Positions 16,571 to 26,261 of a DNA stretch of 64,000 nucleotides are shown here, one piece after another (position 1 is the stretch's first letter; the number at the start of each line of letters is the position of its first letter). The notes below the pieces were generated by a model that had not been told where the DNA came from, did no database searches, and worked only from the letters and a program-made list of their open reading frames with translations. Location of the stretch: contig DWZQ01000006.1 of NCBI GenBank assembly GCA_019117485.1, positions 1 through 64,000 on the forward strand, in the 5' to 3' direction. This DNA is from Candidatus Agathobaculum intestinipullorum (GTDB taxonomy: Bacteria; Bacillota; Clostridia; Oscillospirales; Butyricicoccaceae). The position numbers and the translations under genes were made by a program.

Positions 16571-18790
16571 ATGAGCATTTATTTTGAACCGCAAAGCCAA
16601 ACCTTCCACTTGACCAACGGTAAGGTCAGTTATCTGATGAAGGTCATGCCGAACGGCCAGCTCGGGCAGCTTTATTTTGGTAAAGCGGTGCGGCATAGAG
16701 CCAGCTTTGACCATCTGTTTGAGATGACCACGCGTTCAATGACCGCGTGCGTTTATGAGGATGACGACAGCTTTTCGCTCGATCATGTCAAGCAGGAGTA
16801 TCCGTCCTACGGCACAGGCGACTTCCGCTGCCCGGCGGTGCGCATCCTGCAAGCAAATGGTAGTGACATCACCAATTTCACCTATGTGTCTCACGCTATC
16901 ACGCCGGGCAAGCCCGCGCTCGAAGGGCTGCCAGCGACCTATTGCGAGGCAGACGACGAAGCTGAAACGCTGTGTATTACGCTCAGGGATGAACTGATCG
17001 GTATGCGGGTTGACCTTCTATATACGCTGTTTTCCGGCCATGCCGCGCTGGCGCGCTCGGTGCGGCTGGTCAATGAGGGCGGCGAGGTTGTGACCATCGA
17101 CGCCGCGATGAGCCTGTGTCTCGACCTGCCGGATTGTGACTATGAGTGGTTGCAGCTTTCGGGCGCGTGGGCGCGCGAGCGGCACATCCACACCCGTCAG
17201 CTCGCGCCGGGCGTGCAGAGCGTGGGCAGTATCCGCGGCACTTCGTCGCACAACCACAATCCGTTTGTCGCGCTCAAACGGCGCGAAACGACCGAAACAC
17301 AAGGCGAGGCCATTGGCTTTAGCCTGATCTACTCGGGCAACTTTTTGGCACAGGCCGAGGTGGACTCGTGGGGCGTCACCCGCCTGACCATGGGTATCCA
17401 TCCGTTTGGTTTCGCGTGGAAGCTCACGCCGGGCGAGGCGTTCCAGACACCCGAGGCGGTTATGGTGTATACGGACGACGGCCTGAACGGCATGAGCCAG
17501 ACCTTCCACCGCCTGTATCAGAAGCGGCTGGCGCATGGCTACTGGCGTGATCGCCCGCGTCCGATTCTGCTCAACAACTGGGAGGGTACTTACTTCGATT
17601 TTGATGAGCAAAAGCTGCTCGATATTGCGAAAACTGCGCATGAACAGGGCATTGAACTGTTCGTACTTGATGATGGCTGGTTTGGTCAGCGAAACAATGA
17701 CCGCGCCGGTCTGGGAGACTGGGTACCCAACCGCACCCGCCTGCCGGACGGCATCACCGGGCTGGCAGATCGTATTGAGGCGCTTGGCATGAAGTTTGGC
17801 CTGTGGTTCGAGCCGGAAATGGTAAACAAGGATTCCGACCTGTACCGTGCGCATCCGGATTGGGCTATCCATACGCCGGGCCGCAGCATGAGCCACGGCC
17901 GCCATCAATATGTGCTCGATTACAGCCGCAAGGAAGTGGTTGATTACATTTTTGAGAGTATGGCCAAGCTGCTGCGCGAGGCCAAGATCTCGTACATCAA
18001 GTGGGACATGAACCGTTGCATCACCGAGGCATTTTCGGCTGCGCTGCCTGCCGACCAGCAGGGTGAGCTGTTCCACCGCTACATACTCGGTGTGTACGAT
18101 CTGTACGACCGCCTGACGACCGCGTTCCCGCAGGTGCTGTTTGAGTCGTGTGCGTCGGGTGGCGGCCGCTTTGATCCTGGCATCCTGTACTATGCGCCGC
18201 AGGGCTGGGCGAGTGATGATTCGGATGCCGCTGAACGTCTCAAGATCCAATACGGCACGACAATGTGTTACCCGGTCAGCAGCATCGGCGCGCATGTATC
18301 CATCGTACCAAACCATCAGGTGTTCCGCATCACGCCGCTTGAAACGCGCGGCAATGTCGCCTGCTTCGGCACGTTCGGCTATGAGCTGGATATCAACCGA
18401 CTGACCGGTGACGAACTGGCTACGGTGCGCGAACAGGTCAAGTTTATGAAGGAATACCGCGAAGTGCTGCAATTTGGCACATTCTACCGCCTGCTCAGCC
18501 CGTTTGAGGGTAACTATACTGCGTGGATGGTAGTTAGCGAGGATAAAAAGACCGCCATCGTTGGCTGGTACAAAATGCTCAACGAGGTTAATTCCAGCTT
18601 CCGCCGTGTCAAGCTGCGCGGCCTTACACCTGAAATGGAATACCGTGTCAACGGCAAGTGGGTACACGCGGGCGATGAGCTGATGCATGTTGGCTTGCTC
18701 ACAAGCGACAGCTCGGCCGGTGAGTGCCGCGAAGGGCAGAAACCGAGTTGCGACTTTGATTCCAAGCTGTTTGTTTTACAGGCGGAGTAA
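16571..18790 (+). CDS. aga: GH36 alpha-galactosidase
   Basis: This 739-residue cytoplasmic glycoside hydrolase removes alpha-1,6-galactose from melibiose, raffinose and related oligosaccharides. Domain order is an N-terminal beta-supersandwich (about 1-330), a catalytic (beta/alpha)8 barrel (about 330-650), and a C-terminal beta domain. The nucleophile is D479 in YIKWDMNR and the acid/base is D549 in WASDDSDA. Their 70-residue separation equals that in Geobacillus AgaA. FVLDDGWFG and GLWFEPEMVNKDSDL also match GH36. There is no signal peptide, so substrate must be imported by the operon's transporter. ATG 16571 follows AAAGGAGG. galK and galE follow directly to process the released galactose. 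Confidence 0.97.
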   Translation: MSIYFEPQSQTFHLTNGKVSYLMKVMPNGQLGQLYFGKAVRHRASFDHLFEMTTRSMTACVYEDDDSFSLDHVKQEYPSYGTGDFRCPAVRILQANGSDITNFTYVSHAITPGKPALEGLPATYCEADDEAETLCITLRDELIGMRVDLLYTLFSGHAALARSVRLVNEGGEVVTIDAAMSLCLDLPDCDYEWLQLSGAWARERHIHTRQLAPGVQSVGSIRGTSSHNHNPFVALKRRETTETQGEAIGFSLIYSGNFLAQAEVDSWGVTRLTMGIHPFGFAWKLTPGEAFQTPEAVMVYTDDGLNGMSQTFHRLYQKRLAHGYWRDRPRPILLNNWEGTYFDFDEQKLLDIAKTAHEQGIELFVLDDGWFGQRNNDRAGLGDWVPNRTRLPDGITGLADRIEALGMKFGLWFEPEMVNKDSDLYRAHPDWAIHTPGRSMSHGRHQYVLDYSRKEVVDYIFESMAKLLREAKISYIKWDMNRCITEAFSAALPADQQGELFHRYILGVYDLYDRLTTAFPQVLFESCASGGGRFDPGILYYAPQGWASDDSDAAERLKIQYGTTMCYPVSSIGAHVSIVPNHQVFRITPLETRGNVACFGTFGYELDINRLTGDELATVREQVKFMKEYREVLQFGTFYRLLSPFEGNYTAWMVVSEDKKTAIVGWYKMLNEVNSSFRRVKLRGLTPEMEYRVNGKWVHAGDELMHVGLLTSDSSAGECREGQKPSCDFDSKLFVLQAE

Positions 18791-18816
18791 GCACGGACGG
18801 GGATGGGAGAAAGCAC

Positions 18817-20097
18817 ATGACGGAAACAAAAGAACTCAAATGGCAGCTGACGATGGGCGTGCACGATGCGCTGCTGGAAAAGCTGTACGTCACGCATGAT
18901 GCGGCTGCGCAGCGCGCGCGACTGACCGCACTGATTGAGGAATATGAGGCGTGTTTTGGGGAAACCGAAGTTGAGCTCTTCAGCGCACCCGGCCGCACAG
19001 AGTTGGGCGGCAACCACACCGACCATCAGCACGGCTGCGTGCTGGCGGCGAGCGTCAATCTGGATACGGTGGCCTGCGCTGCGCCCAACGGCACAAATAC
19101 TATCCGTATCCAGTCGGAGGGATATCCGTTTGTCGAGGTATCGCTCGATGCGCTCGTACCCCAGCCTGATGAGAAAAACCAGACCGCGGCGCTCATCCGC
19201 GGCATGGCCGCGGCGATCGCGGCCAAGGGTTATACACTCGGCGGATTTGACGCCTACGCAGTGTCCAGCGTGCTCAGCGGCTCGGGGCTGTCCTCCTCGG
19301 CCGCCTACGAAACGCTGATCGGCGTAATCCTCAACCACCTGTTTTGCAACGACGAGCTGGACGCGGTGGAGATCGCCAAGTTCGGCCAATACGCTGAAAA
19401 CATCTTTTTCGGCAAACCCTGCGGCCTGATGGATCAGACTGCTTCCTCGGTCGGCAATGTGGTCGCCATCGACTTTGACGACCCGGCAAGCCCCAGAATC
19501 GAGGAGATCGCGTTTCCGTTTGCCGACTGCGGCCACGCGCTTTGCATCATTGATTCGGGCGCTGACCATGCCGACCTGACGGACGAATATGCCGCCGTCC
19601 CGCAGGAGATGCGGGCAGTTGCTGCGCACTTTGGGAAGGAAGTGCTGCGCGACGTGGAGGAAGAGCGGTTCTATGCCGGGATGGCGGACGCACGTCGCGC
19701 CTGTGGCGATCGTGCTGTGCTGCGTGCCGCACACTTCTTCGCAGATAACCGCCGCGCCCAGCAGGAGGCTGACGCGCTGCGCGCGGGCGACTTTGACCGC
19801 TTCTGCCGTCTGGTCACCGAGTCCGGCCGATCGTCCTTTATGTATCTGCAAAATGTATATACTGCCAAAACGCCCGCGCAGCAGGCGGTTTCGGTCGCGC
19901 TGCTGACAGCCGAGCGGCTGTTACAGGGGCGCGGCGCGTTCCGCGTGCATGGCGGCGGTTTTGCGGGCACCATTCAGGCATTCGTGCCGAACGATCTGCT
20001 GGATGCATTTCGGGCAGGCATGGAGGAGGTACTGGGCGAGGGCAGCTGTCATGTGCTGGGCATCCGTCCGGCGGGCGGTATTGTATTACTGTCCTGA
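18817..20097 (+). CDS. galK: galactokinase
   Basis: This 426-residue GHMP-family kinase phosphorylates alpha-D-galactose at C1 with ATP. The galactokinase signature [17 protein letters not shown] is at about 52-68, the ATP loop is [12 protein letters not shown] (about 154-165), and the C-terminal motif is [15 protein letters not shown]. It carries about 40 extra N-terminal residues before the signature compared with short bacterial GalK. It lies 26 nt after the alpha-galactosidase gene and acts on the galactose that enzyme releases. The GAGAAAG site before ATG 18817 is moderate. Confidence 0.95.
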   Translation: MTETKELKWQLTMGVHDALLEKLYVTHDAAAQRARLTALIEEYEACFGETEVELFSAPGRTELGGNHTDHQHGCVLAASVNLDTVACAAPNGTNTIRIQSEGYPFVEVSLDALVPQPDEKNQTAALIRGMAAAIAAKGYTLGGFDAYAVSSVLSGSGLSSSAAYETLIGVILNHLFCNDELDAVEIAKFGQYAENIFFGKPCGLMDQTASSVGNVVAIDFDDPASPRIEEIAFPFADCGHALCIIDSGADHADLTDEYAAVPQEMRAVAAHFGKEVLRDVEEERFYAGMADARRACGDRAVLRAAHFFADNRRAQQEADALRAGDFDRFCRLVTESGRSSFMYLQNVYTAKTPAQQAVSVALLTAERLLQGRGAFRVHGGGFAGTIQAFVPNDLLDAFRAGMEEVLGEGSCHVLGIRPAGGIVLLS

Positions 20098-20138
20098 GTG
20101 CGGCATTTGTCAACGGGCGAAATAAGGAGGAAGTAACT

Positions 20139-21128
20139 ATGGCTATTCTGGTATTAGGCGGCGCAGGATATATCGGTTCGCATACGGTGTATGAGCTAAT
20201 CGATGCGGGCCGTGAGGTCGTAATCGCTGATAATCTGGAAACCGGACACATCGAAGCGGTGCATCCGCAGGCAAAGTTCTATCAGGGCGATATCCGCGAC
20301 CGCGCATTTGTCGATTCCGTGCTCGAAGCCGAGCAGATCGACGGCGTGATTCACTTTGCGGCCAACTCGCTGGTTGGAGAGTCCATGACCGATCCGCTGA
20401 AATACTACGATAACAACATGAACGGTACCAAGGTGCTATTGCAGTCCATGGTGGCGCACGGTGTGGACAAGATTGTCTTTTCTTCCACTGCCGCGACCTA
20501 CGGCGAACCGGAGCGTGTGCCGATTCTCGAGACCGACCGTACCGAGCCGACCAACTGCTATGGCGAAACCAAGCTGAGTATGGAAAAAATGTTCAAATGG
20601 ACAGCGCGCGCACACGGCCTGCGCTATGTGTCTTTACGATATTTCAACGCCTGTGGTGCGCATGCGTCGGGCAAGATTGGCGAAGCGCACAGCCCTGAGT
20701 CCCATCTGATTCCGCTGATTTTGCAGGTGCCGAACGGTCAGCGTGAGTTTATCTCGATCTTTGGCGATGACTACGATACCAAGGACGGCACTTGTATCCG
20801 CGATTATATCCACGTCACCGATCTGGCGCAGGCTCACATTCTCGCGATGGATTACCTGATGGACGGCGGCGAGAGCAACATCTTTAACCTCGGCAACGGT
20901 GTCGGCTTTACGGTTAAGGAAGTCATCGACACCGCACGTGAGGTCACCGGCCATCCGATACCGGCTAAGGTCACACCGCGCCGCGCAGGCGACCCAGCGC
21001 AGCTGATCGCGTCGAGCGACAAGGCGCGTACCGTGCTTGGCTGGAATCCGCAGCACGCCGACCTGAAGGAAATTATCGGCAGCGCGTGGAATTGGCATAA
21101 AACGCATCCTCACGGTTTTGCACCTTAA
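20139..21128 (+). CDS. galE: UDP-glucose 4-epimerase
   Basis: This 329-residue extended short-chain dehydrogenase interconverts UDP-galactose and UDP-glucose using bound NAD. The Rossmann motif GGAGYIGSH is at 6-14, the catalytic serine is in SSTAATYG (about 114-121), and the YxxxK pair is in [12 protein letters not shown] (about 139-150). ATG 20139 follows AAGGAGG. It is the last gene of the operon before a strong terminator. No galT lies between galK and galE, so the uridylyltransferase step must be encoded elsewhere. Confidence 0.96.
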   Translation: MAILVLGGAGYIGSHTVYELIDAGREVVIADNLETGHIEAVHPQAKFYQGDIRDRAFVDSVLEAEQIDGVIHFAANSLVGESMTDPLKYYDNNMNGTKVLLQSMVAHGVDKIVFSSTAATYGEPERVPILETDRTEPTNCYGETKLSMEKMFKWTARAHGLRYVSLRYFNACGAHASGKIGEAHSPESHLIPLILQVPNGQREFISIFGDDYDTKDGTCIRDYIHVTDLAQAHILAMDYLMDGGESNIFNLGNGVGFTVKEVIDTAREVTGHPIPAKVTPRRAGDPAQLIASSDKARTVLGWNPQHADLKEIIGSAWNWHKTHPHGFAP

Positions 21129-21173
21129 GGGTTGCCTGACCCAAGCTACTTCCTTTTTCTCCATTTTATACTG

Positions 21174-21220
21174 GAAATCCCTGCGTGCGGCTTTGCCGTG
21201 CGCGGGGATTTCTGTATTTT
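21174..21220 (+). terminator. terminator of the alpha-galactoside operon
   Basis: An 18-bp stem with three G-U pairs (21174-21191 with 21195-21212) is followed by TGTATTTT. Confidence 0.85.
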
Positions 21221-21275
21221 CTGCAATGACGGCACGAGCCGGGAAAAGAAAACGCAGATGCTTTGCATGTAGATG

Positions 21276-21304
21276 TGGACAAACTGCTGTGAGAAAGGTA
21301 AAAT
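21276..21304 (+). promoter_or_regulatory. promoter of the zinc-ribbon gene
   Basis: TGGACA (21276-21281), 17 bp and TAAAAT (21299-21304) lie 105 bp before the start codon. Confidence 0.5.
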
Positions 21305-21409
21305 AAAGATAAGGAATGAAATCCATGGAAGGTGCCGGAGGGCATGCAAGCTGCCGGTACACCGGGTTTTCTTTCCGGGCGGCAAGAGAAAGAAAGGGGA
21401 ATTATCGAA

Positions 21410-21793
21410 ATGGCGTGGATTTGCAAGAAATGCGGCAAGCCAGTGCCGGAGGGGTCGGCGCAATGCCCGAACTGCGGCGTAAAGCTGGCGGCACCCAGCA
21501 GCGCAGCGCGCCGGCCAGCGCCGGTGCAGGCGGCCAAGCCGGAGTCAATCAGCATGGGTTGGTTTTTCAGCCGGATATTTTTGTTTTCCATCCCGGTGAT
21601 CGGCTGGATCATATGCATCGCTACCGCGTTGTCGTCGGATAGCGACACCAAAAAGAATTATGCCAAGGCGGTGTTGATCTGGCTGTTGGTCGGCATTGTT
21701 GTGACTGCGGTCAGCTATATCGCTTTTCGCTGGGTCAGCGCGTTGATGGCCGAGGCCGTTCAACAGGCGCTGAGCGGGCAGGTGGCGCAGTAA
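21410..21793 (+). CDS. small zinc-ribbon membrane protein
   Basis: This 127-residue protein has an N-terminal rubredoxin-like zinc ribbon (two CxxC pairs: CKKC at 5-8 and CPNC at 21-24) followed by a Pro/Ala-rich linker. Two transmembrane helices follow (FLFSIPVIGWIICIATAL near 59-76 and VLIWLLVGIVVTAVSYIAF near 90-108). The layout is that of the common zinc-ribbon-domain membrane proteins of Clostridia, whose function is unknown. ATG 21410 is 9 nt after AAAGGGGA; the frame is open upstream but without a ribosome binding site. Confidence 0.85.
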   Translation: MAWICKKCGKPVPEGSAQCPNCGVKLAAPSSAARRPAPVQAAKPESISMGWFFSRIFLFSIPVIGWIICIATALSSDSDTKKNYAKAVLIWLLVGIVVTAVSYIAFRWVSALMAEAVQQALSGQVAQ

Positions 21794-21807
21794 CACGCAA
21801 AACACAG

Positions 21808-21841
21808 AAAATCCCCGGAACCATAAGGTTCCGGGGATTTT
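21808..21841. terminator. bidirectional terminator
   Basis: A perfect 15-bp stem, AAAATCCCCGGAACC (21808-21822) with 21827-21841, lies between convergent genes. Confidence 0.88.
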
Positions 21842-21870
21842 GCATGCCAGGGAGTCTGCGGGCACGCCAA

Positions 21871-22548
21871 TCAGCCGTTGCCGGTGACGATAAAGGGCTG
21901 GATGGCAGACGCCACGCCCGAAATAGGCATGGTTTGCAGCCAGATCTTGCCCGGGCCGGTGAGCACGGTGTTGAAAAATCCCTCGCCGCCGAGCAGCTTG
22001 TTCTTCAGGCCCTTGACCTGCTGGATGTCAATGGCGACGCTGGACTCAAAGCCGAGCACGTTGCCGGTGTCCACAACCATCTGCTGGCCGGGGGCGAGTG
22101 TATACTCGACCAGCTCGCCGTCAACCTCGGCAAAGGCAATGCCGCTGCCCGACAGGCGCTGCATGATAAATCCCTCGCCGCCAAACAGGCCAGCGCCGAA
22201 CTTTTTATTAAAGTGGATGGACAGCTGCACGCCTGCCTCGGACGCGAGGAACGCGGTCTTTTGCAGGATGAATTCGCGCCCCGGCGCGACTTCGAGCGTT
22301 AAGATGCGGCCGGGGAAGCTCGAACCGAACGCAATCATACCTGCGCCGCGTGCAGTGTAGCTGTTCTGGAACATGCTTTCGCCCGAAAACGCCTTGGAGA
22401 ACATCTTGCCGAGGCCGCCGCCCGTTGTCTCCATTTCCATGTTGGGGGTCATCCAGACCATCGAGCCTTTTTCGGTAATCATCTTTTCGCCGTCGGCCAG
22501 CTGGCAGACAACGACCGGGAAAACGCCGCCTTTAAATTCGTATTGCAT
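21871..22548 (-). CDS. TIGR00266/AIM24-family protein
   Basis: This 225-residue cytoplasmic beta-rich protein of the TIGR00266 (AIM24-like) family has a tryptophan RNA-binding attenuator-like fold. Recognisable pieces are the repeated glycine-rich turns GEGFIMQRLSGSG and GGEGFFNTVLTGPGKIWLQTMP near 123-203, and GSMVWMTPNMEMET near 28-41. The molecular function of the family is unknown. It is a single gene on the minus strand, between a terminator and the surface 5'-nucleotidase gene. Confidence 0.9.
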   Translation of the reverse strand: MQYEFKGGVFPVVVCQLADGEKMITEKGSMVWMTPNMEMETTGGGLGKMFSKAFSGESMFQNSYTARGAGMIAFGSSFPGRILTLEVAPGREFILQKTAFLASEAGVQLSIHFNKKFGAGLFGGEGFIMQRLSGSGIAFAEVDGELVEYTLAPGQQMVVDTGNVLGFESSVAIDIQQVKGLKNKLLGGEGFFNTVLTGPGKIWLQTMPISGVASAIQPFIVTGNG

Positions 22549-22601
22549 ACTTCTGGTCCTTTCTTATTACTGTGGTGGATGTATTGAACAAAACGGCCGG
22601 G

Positions 22602-24773
22602 TCAGGCCGCAAGCTCCATGTAACGCATCAGCATCTGCGCCGCTTCCGCGCGGGTGACGGTATCTTGCGGCTCAAGCAAACCGCTGTCGCCGAGTATAAT
22701 GCCGCTGCCGACCGCCCAGTTAAGCGCCGGGACGGCAAAATCGCTGACCTGCGGGGCATCCGAGAAGCTGGTCAGGTGCTCGGACAGATTGACCGATTCC
22801 ATGCTTTGACTGCGCGCAAAGCGGAACAGCATGGCCGCCAGTTCTTCGCGGGTGACGGGCATCTCTGGGCCAAAGTGGGTTTCGTCATACCCGGTAACGA
22901 TCTGCTCATCTGCCGCCCAGCGGATGGCTCCGGCGTAGTAGGCGTCAGGGGCGACGTCAAGGTAGGGCATCGCATCGTCTGCTGTCGGGCTGTCCGCCTG
23001 CCGCCACAGAATGGTGGCGAGCATGCCGCGGCTGACGGCGGCCTCCGGCTCAAAGGTGGTATCGCTGGTGCCGTTCATCACGCCGTGTTCGACCATATAG
23101 TCAATTGCCTCGTGGAACCAGTCTGTTTTGCGCACATCGGAAAAGGCTGCGGCGGGGCAGTCCGCGCTGCCCGGCTGCGCAATCAGGCGCTTGTCGGCAA
23201 CCGACCACGCGATCACGTCCGCATCTTTCTGAAAGAGACGCACCAGCGCTTCGTCGCAAGCGCTGTACTGGCCGATTTCGTCGGCCTGTGCCAGCTGCGG
23301 GTAATTCTCCGAAACAGCAACATAATTGTTGGTCGCTACGATATATTTCTGGTCTTCGCGGAAGGTCCTACCTTCCATCTCAATAGAGACGACGCGGCTG
23401 CCCTTCTCTGCATCTGGGTCCCATGTAACAGTCATGCCGCCAAATTGCAGGTAGCTGCCGCTGTTGTCCGGCCAAGCATCGTAGTCGCCGCTGTCGTTGG
23501 CCGCGCGGCTTTGCAGGCCGATATCAAGCGAGGTTTCCAGAATGTCGATCAGCTCCGCGCCGGTTATCTGCTTGGTGACGATGTAGTTGCCGTAGGGACT
23601 GACGCCGATGATATCGCCATAGGTTACGTCCCCGGCCTCGATCGAGGCGCGGATACCGCCCGCGTTTTCAAAAGCCACAGCCGCGCCGGTTTCCAGCAGG
23701 TAGGCGTCCGCGACGATATTGCCGAGGTTCTGCTGGTCGATGCGCAGGCCTTCCCACACACCGTTGAGCGTTTCCGGCGTTTCCCCCACCTTTTCTTCCA
23801 GCTTATCCTGCTGTGCGGCGTGGATCTCATCCAGCACGGCGGTGACGGTCGGGCTGGGCATAGCGTTCGATGCCGCGGCGTAGTCCATGGGCGTCACATC
23901 GATCTGCAAGCCCTCGACCGCGCCGTTCTCGTCCAACGTGCCGGATAACTCGATCAGGCTGAGCGAATATAAGTAGTAGCCGCTTTCTACTACGCGGGTG
24001 TCCTCACCGTTCGCGTCGGTGACCGTCTCGTCCAGCTGAATATGCTCATGGCCGGATAGCCACAGGTCGACGCCGCCGACCTTGGCGGCCAAGCCTGCCG
24101 GGTCGTAGGTGTGCGTCAGGCCAATGACGATATCACAGCCCTGCGCGCGCAGCGCGTCGGCGGCTTCATTGGCGTAAGCGGCCGCGTCGGTGAAGTATAA
24201 CGCCTCGATATTGCGCGGCGCGGTGTCGCCCTTGAGTGACGGGTCAAATACGCCAAACAGGCCTACTTTGAGCTCCTGCCCGCCGATCTGCACGGTCTCG
24301 GTGTAAAATTCCTCGTCAAAAAAAGACTTGTCCGTGCCATCCGCAATGGCGTTGCCCGTCAGCATGGACACATCCGCGAGGGAGCGCAGTTCCTTGAGCC
24401 GGTCTGCGCCGTAGCTCCAGTCGTGGTTGCCTGCGGTGACCGCGTCATAACCGCAGGCGCGGACGAGTTCGGCAACGCTTTCGCCCTGCACGAGCGTTGC
24501 GATGGGCTGGCCATGAAACAGGTCGCCTGAGTCGAGCACCAGATCGAGGTCGGCACCCTCGGTGTAGTTGTCTATCACCCCGGCAAGCCGTGCCATGCCG
24601 AGGATGCCATCATCGGCAACTTCCTCGACGCGGGCGTGGATGTCATTGGTGTGTACGATGCGGATGTCAAACGTCTGGTCGGTTTCACCATCCGCCAGTG
24701 CGGCGGTTGGGAGCAGTAGGCTGAGCAAAAGCCCCACTGCGGTGATGCGCGCAAAGCGCGGTTGGATTGTCAT
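22602..24773 (-). CDS. secreted 5'-nucleotidase/cyclic phosphodiesterase with SLH domains
   Basis: This 723-residue surface enzyme hydrolyses nucleotides or cyclic phosphodiesters outside the cell. An N-terminal signal peptide (hydrophobic 10-25, AALA cleavage region) is followed by a metallophosphatase domain: VHTNDIHAR near 40, DSGDLFHG near 81, GNHDWSYG near 116, GLTHTYDP and GHEHIQL. The 5'-nucleotidase C-terminal substrate domain follows (AVAFENAGGIRASI, about 360-375). Three SLH repeats end the protein, starting near AFSDVRKTDWFHEAIDYMVEHGVMNG, and bind pyruvylated wall polymer. The product probably salvages nucleosides or phosphate at the cell surface. The start at 24773 follows GGAGGGG. 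Confidence 0.93.
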   Translation of the reverse strand: MTIQPRFARITAVGLLLSLLLPTAALADGETDQTFDIRIVHTNDIHARVEEVADDGILGMARLAGVIDNYTEGADLDLVLDSGDLFHGQPIATLVQGESVAELVRACGYDAVTAGNHDWSYGADRLKELRSLADVSMLTGNAIADGTDKSFFDEEFYTETVQIGGQELKVGLFGVFDPSLKGDTAPRNIEALYFTDAAAYANEAADALRAQGCDIVIGLTHTYDPAGLAAKVGGVDLWLSGHEHIQLDETVTDANGEDTRVVESGYYLYSLSLIELSGTLDENGAVEGLQIDVTPMDYAAASNAMPSPTVTAVLDEIHAAQQDKLEEKVGETPETLNGVWEGLRIDQQNLGNIVADAYLLETGAAVAFENAGGIRASIEAGDVTYGDIIGVSPYGNYIVTKQITGAELIDILETSLDIGLQSRAANDSGDYDAWPDNSGSYLQFGGMTVTWDPDAEKGSRVVSIEMEGRTFREDQKYIVATNNYVAVSENYPQLAQADEIGQYSACDEALVRLFQKDADVIAWSVADKRLIAQPGSADCPAAAFSDVRKTDWFHEAIDYMVEHGVMNGTSDTTFEPEAAVSRGMLATILWRQADSPTADDAMPYLDVAPDAYYAGAIRWAADEQIVTGYDETHFGPEMPVTREELAAMLFRFARSQSMESVNLSEHLTSFSDAPQVSDFAVPALNWAVGSGIILGDSGLLEPQDTVTRAEAAQMLMRYMELAA

Positions 24774-24884
24774 AAATACCCCTCCGTTTGCTGGTAGCCG
24801 TTCGGCTCTGTTCTTATTCTACCATAGAAGGGAGCAGCGCGCGAGTAAAATATACACGGCAAAGGTGGCTTTGCAGGCCGGACG

Positions 24885-24913
24885 TTGTACCGGTTCGCGT
24901 TTGGTGCTATACT
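24885..24913 (+). promoter_or_regulatory. promoter of the TraX-like gene
   Basis: TTGTAC (24885-24890), 17 bp and TATACT (24908-24913) lie 38 bp before the start. Confidence 0.65.
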
Positions 24914-24951
24914 GGTTGCATTGCATATTTACAAAGGACAGGAGGGGGAAA

Positions 24952-25644
24952 ATGAACGGAAAATCAACGCCGGAATTGACACAAAACCAGATTAAACTCA
25001 TTGCGGCGGCCTCGATGCTGCTTGACCATATCGGCGCGGAACTGCTGCCCGGCATGCTGTGGCTGCGCATCGTCGGACGACTGGCGTTCCCGGTGTTTTC
25101 ATTTTGCATTTGGGAGGGGAGCCGCCGCACACACCATCCCCGGCGGTACCTCACCCGTGTATTGGGCATGGGGCTGCTGTGCATGGCAGTGTTTTGGGTG
25201 TATACCGGACGGCTGTACGGTAATATCCTGATTACATTCACGCTGTCGCTGTGCGTGCTGTACGCGTTCCAGTTTTGGAAACGGCGGCACGGACTGTCCG
25301 GTGCGCTTGTTCTGCTTGGCACGCTTGTGGGTGTGGCGGCGCTGTGCCTGTGCATACCGGTGGATTACGGTTTTTGGGGCGTACTGCTGCCGCTGTTCGC
25401 AGAAATTGCGGCGCTCCTGCCTGCCAAAAGACTGCCGGAGGGTGTGCTGTCCCGGCTGGGCTTTGCGCTCGGGCTGATTGTGGTCGCGCTGCGGCTGGGC
25501 GGTGTGCAGATGTACAGTCTGCTCGCCGTGTCGCTGTTATTCGCCTACCGGGGCAAACGTGGACGGCATAACCTCGGTCGGTTTTTCTACTGGTTCTACC
25601 CACTGCATCTGCTGGCGATCGGGCTGGTGTCGATGGTGCTGTGA
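24952..25644 (+). CDS. TraX-like membrane protein
   Basis: This 230-residue polytopic membrane protein has about seven helices. The N-terminal motif TQNQIKLIAAASMLLDHIG with LRIVGRLAFPVFSF (about 9-55) and the C-terminal FFYWFYPLHLLAIGL are characteristic of the TraX family. F-plasmid TraX acetylates pilin; chromosomal Firmicute members are presumed acyltransferases acting on envelope molecules, with unknown substrate. ATG 24952 follows a very strong AGGAGGGGG. Confidence 0.9.
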   Translation: MNGKSTPELTQNQIKLIAAASMLLDHIGAELLPGMLWLRIVGRLAFPVFSFCIWEGSRRTHHPRRYLTRVLGMGLLCMAVFWVYTGRLYGNILITFTLSLCVLYAFQFWKRRHGLSGALVLLGTLVGVAALCLCIPVDYGFWGVLLPLFAEIAALLPAKRLPEGVLSRLGFALGLIVVALRLGGVQMYSLLAVSLLFAYRGKRGRHNLGRFFYWFYPLHLLAIGLVSMVL

Positions 25645-25659
25645 GTTCCGCGCAGAAAA

Positions 25660-25686
25660 TTGAAAAAAGTTCCCTCCTGCTGTCAG
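25660..25686 (+). promoter_or_regulatory. possible autoregulated ECF promoter
   Basis: TGAAAAAAGTT (25661-25671) and TGTCAG (25681-25686), about 80-105 bp before the ECF sigma gene, resemble an ECF-type -35 (AA-rich) and -10 (GTC). ECF/DUF4179 operons are usually autoregulated. The call rests on pattern only. Confidence 0.3.
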
Positions 25687-25766
25687 CAAGCGGGCGCCTG
25701 ATTCGTATTGTAGGTGAAGCGACGTTGCTGACACGGCCGGACGGCCGCCAAAGGAGTTGATAAACC

Positions 25767-26261
25767 ATGATACAACTGGATAGGGCAGAGGCCGAACGGC
25801 TGGTAAACACCTATGCCGACCTGATCCTGCGGCTTTCGTACACCTACCTGAAGCACACGCAGGACGCGGAGGACATCTGCCAGACCGTGTTCCTCAAATT
25901 GCTGACGAGCGGGCAAACGTTTGACAGCCCGGCGCACGAAAAGGCGTGGATCATCCGCGCGACGGCGAACGCCTGCAAGGACGTGCTGCGCAGCGCGTTC
26001 CGGCGGCGCACGGTGGCGCTGGAGGCCGTAGCCGAAGCGCCCGCGCCCGCAGAACCGGCGAGCGATGTGCTCGAGGCAGTGATGGCGCTGCCGGAAAACT
26101 ACCGCGACGCGGTCTATCTGTATTACTACGAGGGCTACTCCGTCCGCGAGATCGCCGGCCTGCTTGGCCGGAGCGAGTCCGCGGTGACCGCGCATCTGAG
26201 CCGGGGACGGCAAAAGCTGCGCATGACTTTGGGAGGGAACGAATATGAACAGAGCGTATAA
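25767..26261 (+). CDS. ECF-type RNA polymerase sigma factor
   Basis: This 164-residue sigma factor has region 2 (LILRLSYTYLKHTQDAEDICQTVFLKLL, about 20-47, with the RNA polymerase-binding DAED motif) and region 4 (LPENYRDAVYLYYYEGYSVREIAGLLGRSESAVTAHLSRGRQKLR, described here as the helix-turn-helix near 111-153). A short linker replaces regions 3.x. ATG 25767 follows AAGGAG. The next gene, a DUF4179 membrane protein, overlaps by 17 nt and is the expected anti-sigma factor. The inducing signal is not evident from the sequence. Confidence 0.94.
   Translation: MIQLDRAEAERLVNTYADLILRLSYTYLKHTQDAEDICQTVFLKLLTSGQTFDSPAHEKAWIIRATANACKDVLRSAFRRRTVALEAVAEAPAPAEPASDVLEAVMALPENYRDAVYLYYYEGYSVREIAGLLGRSESAVTAHLSRGRQKLRMTLGGNEYEQSV

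Noticed and set aside
17018..18688. 556-residue minus-strand frame opposite the alpha-galactosidase
   Set aside because: It is an antisense shadow. The plus strand carries the GH36 nucleophile and acid/base motifs in frame.
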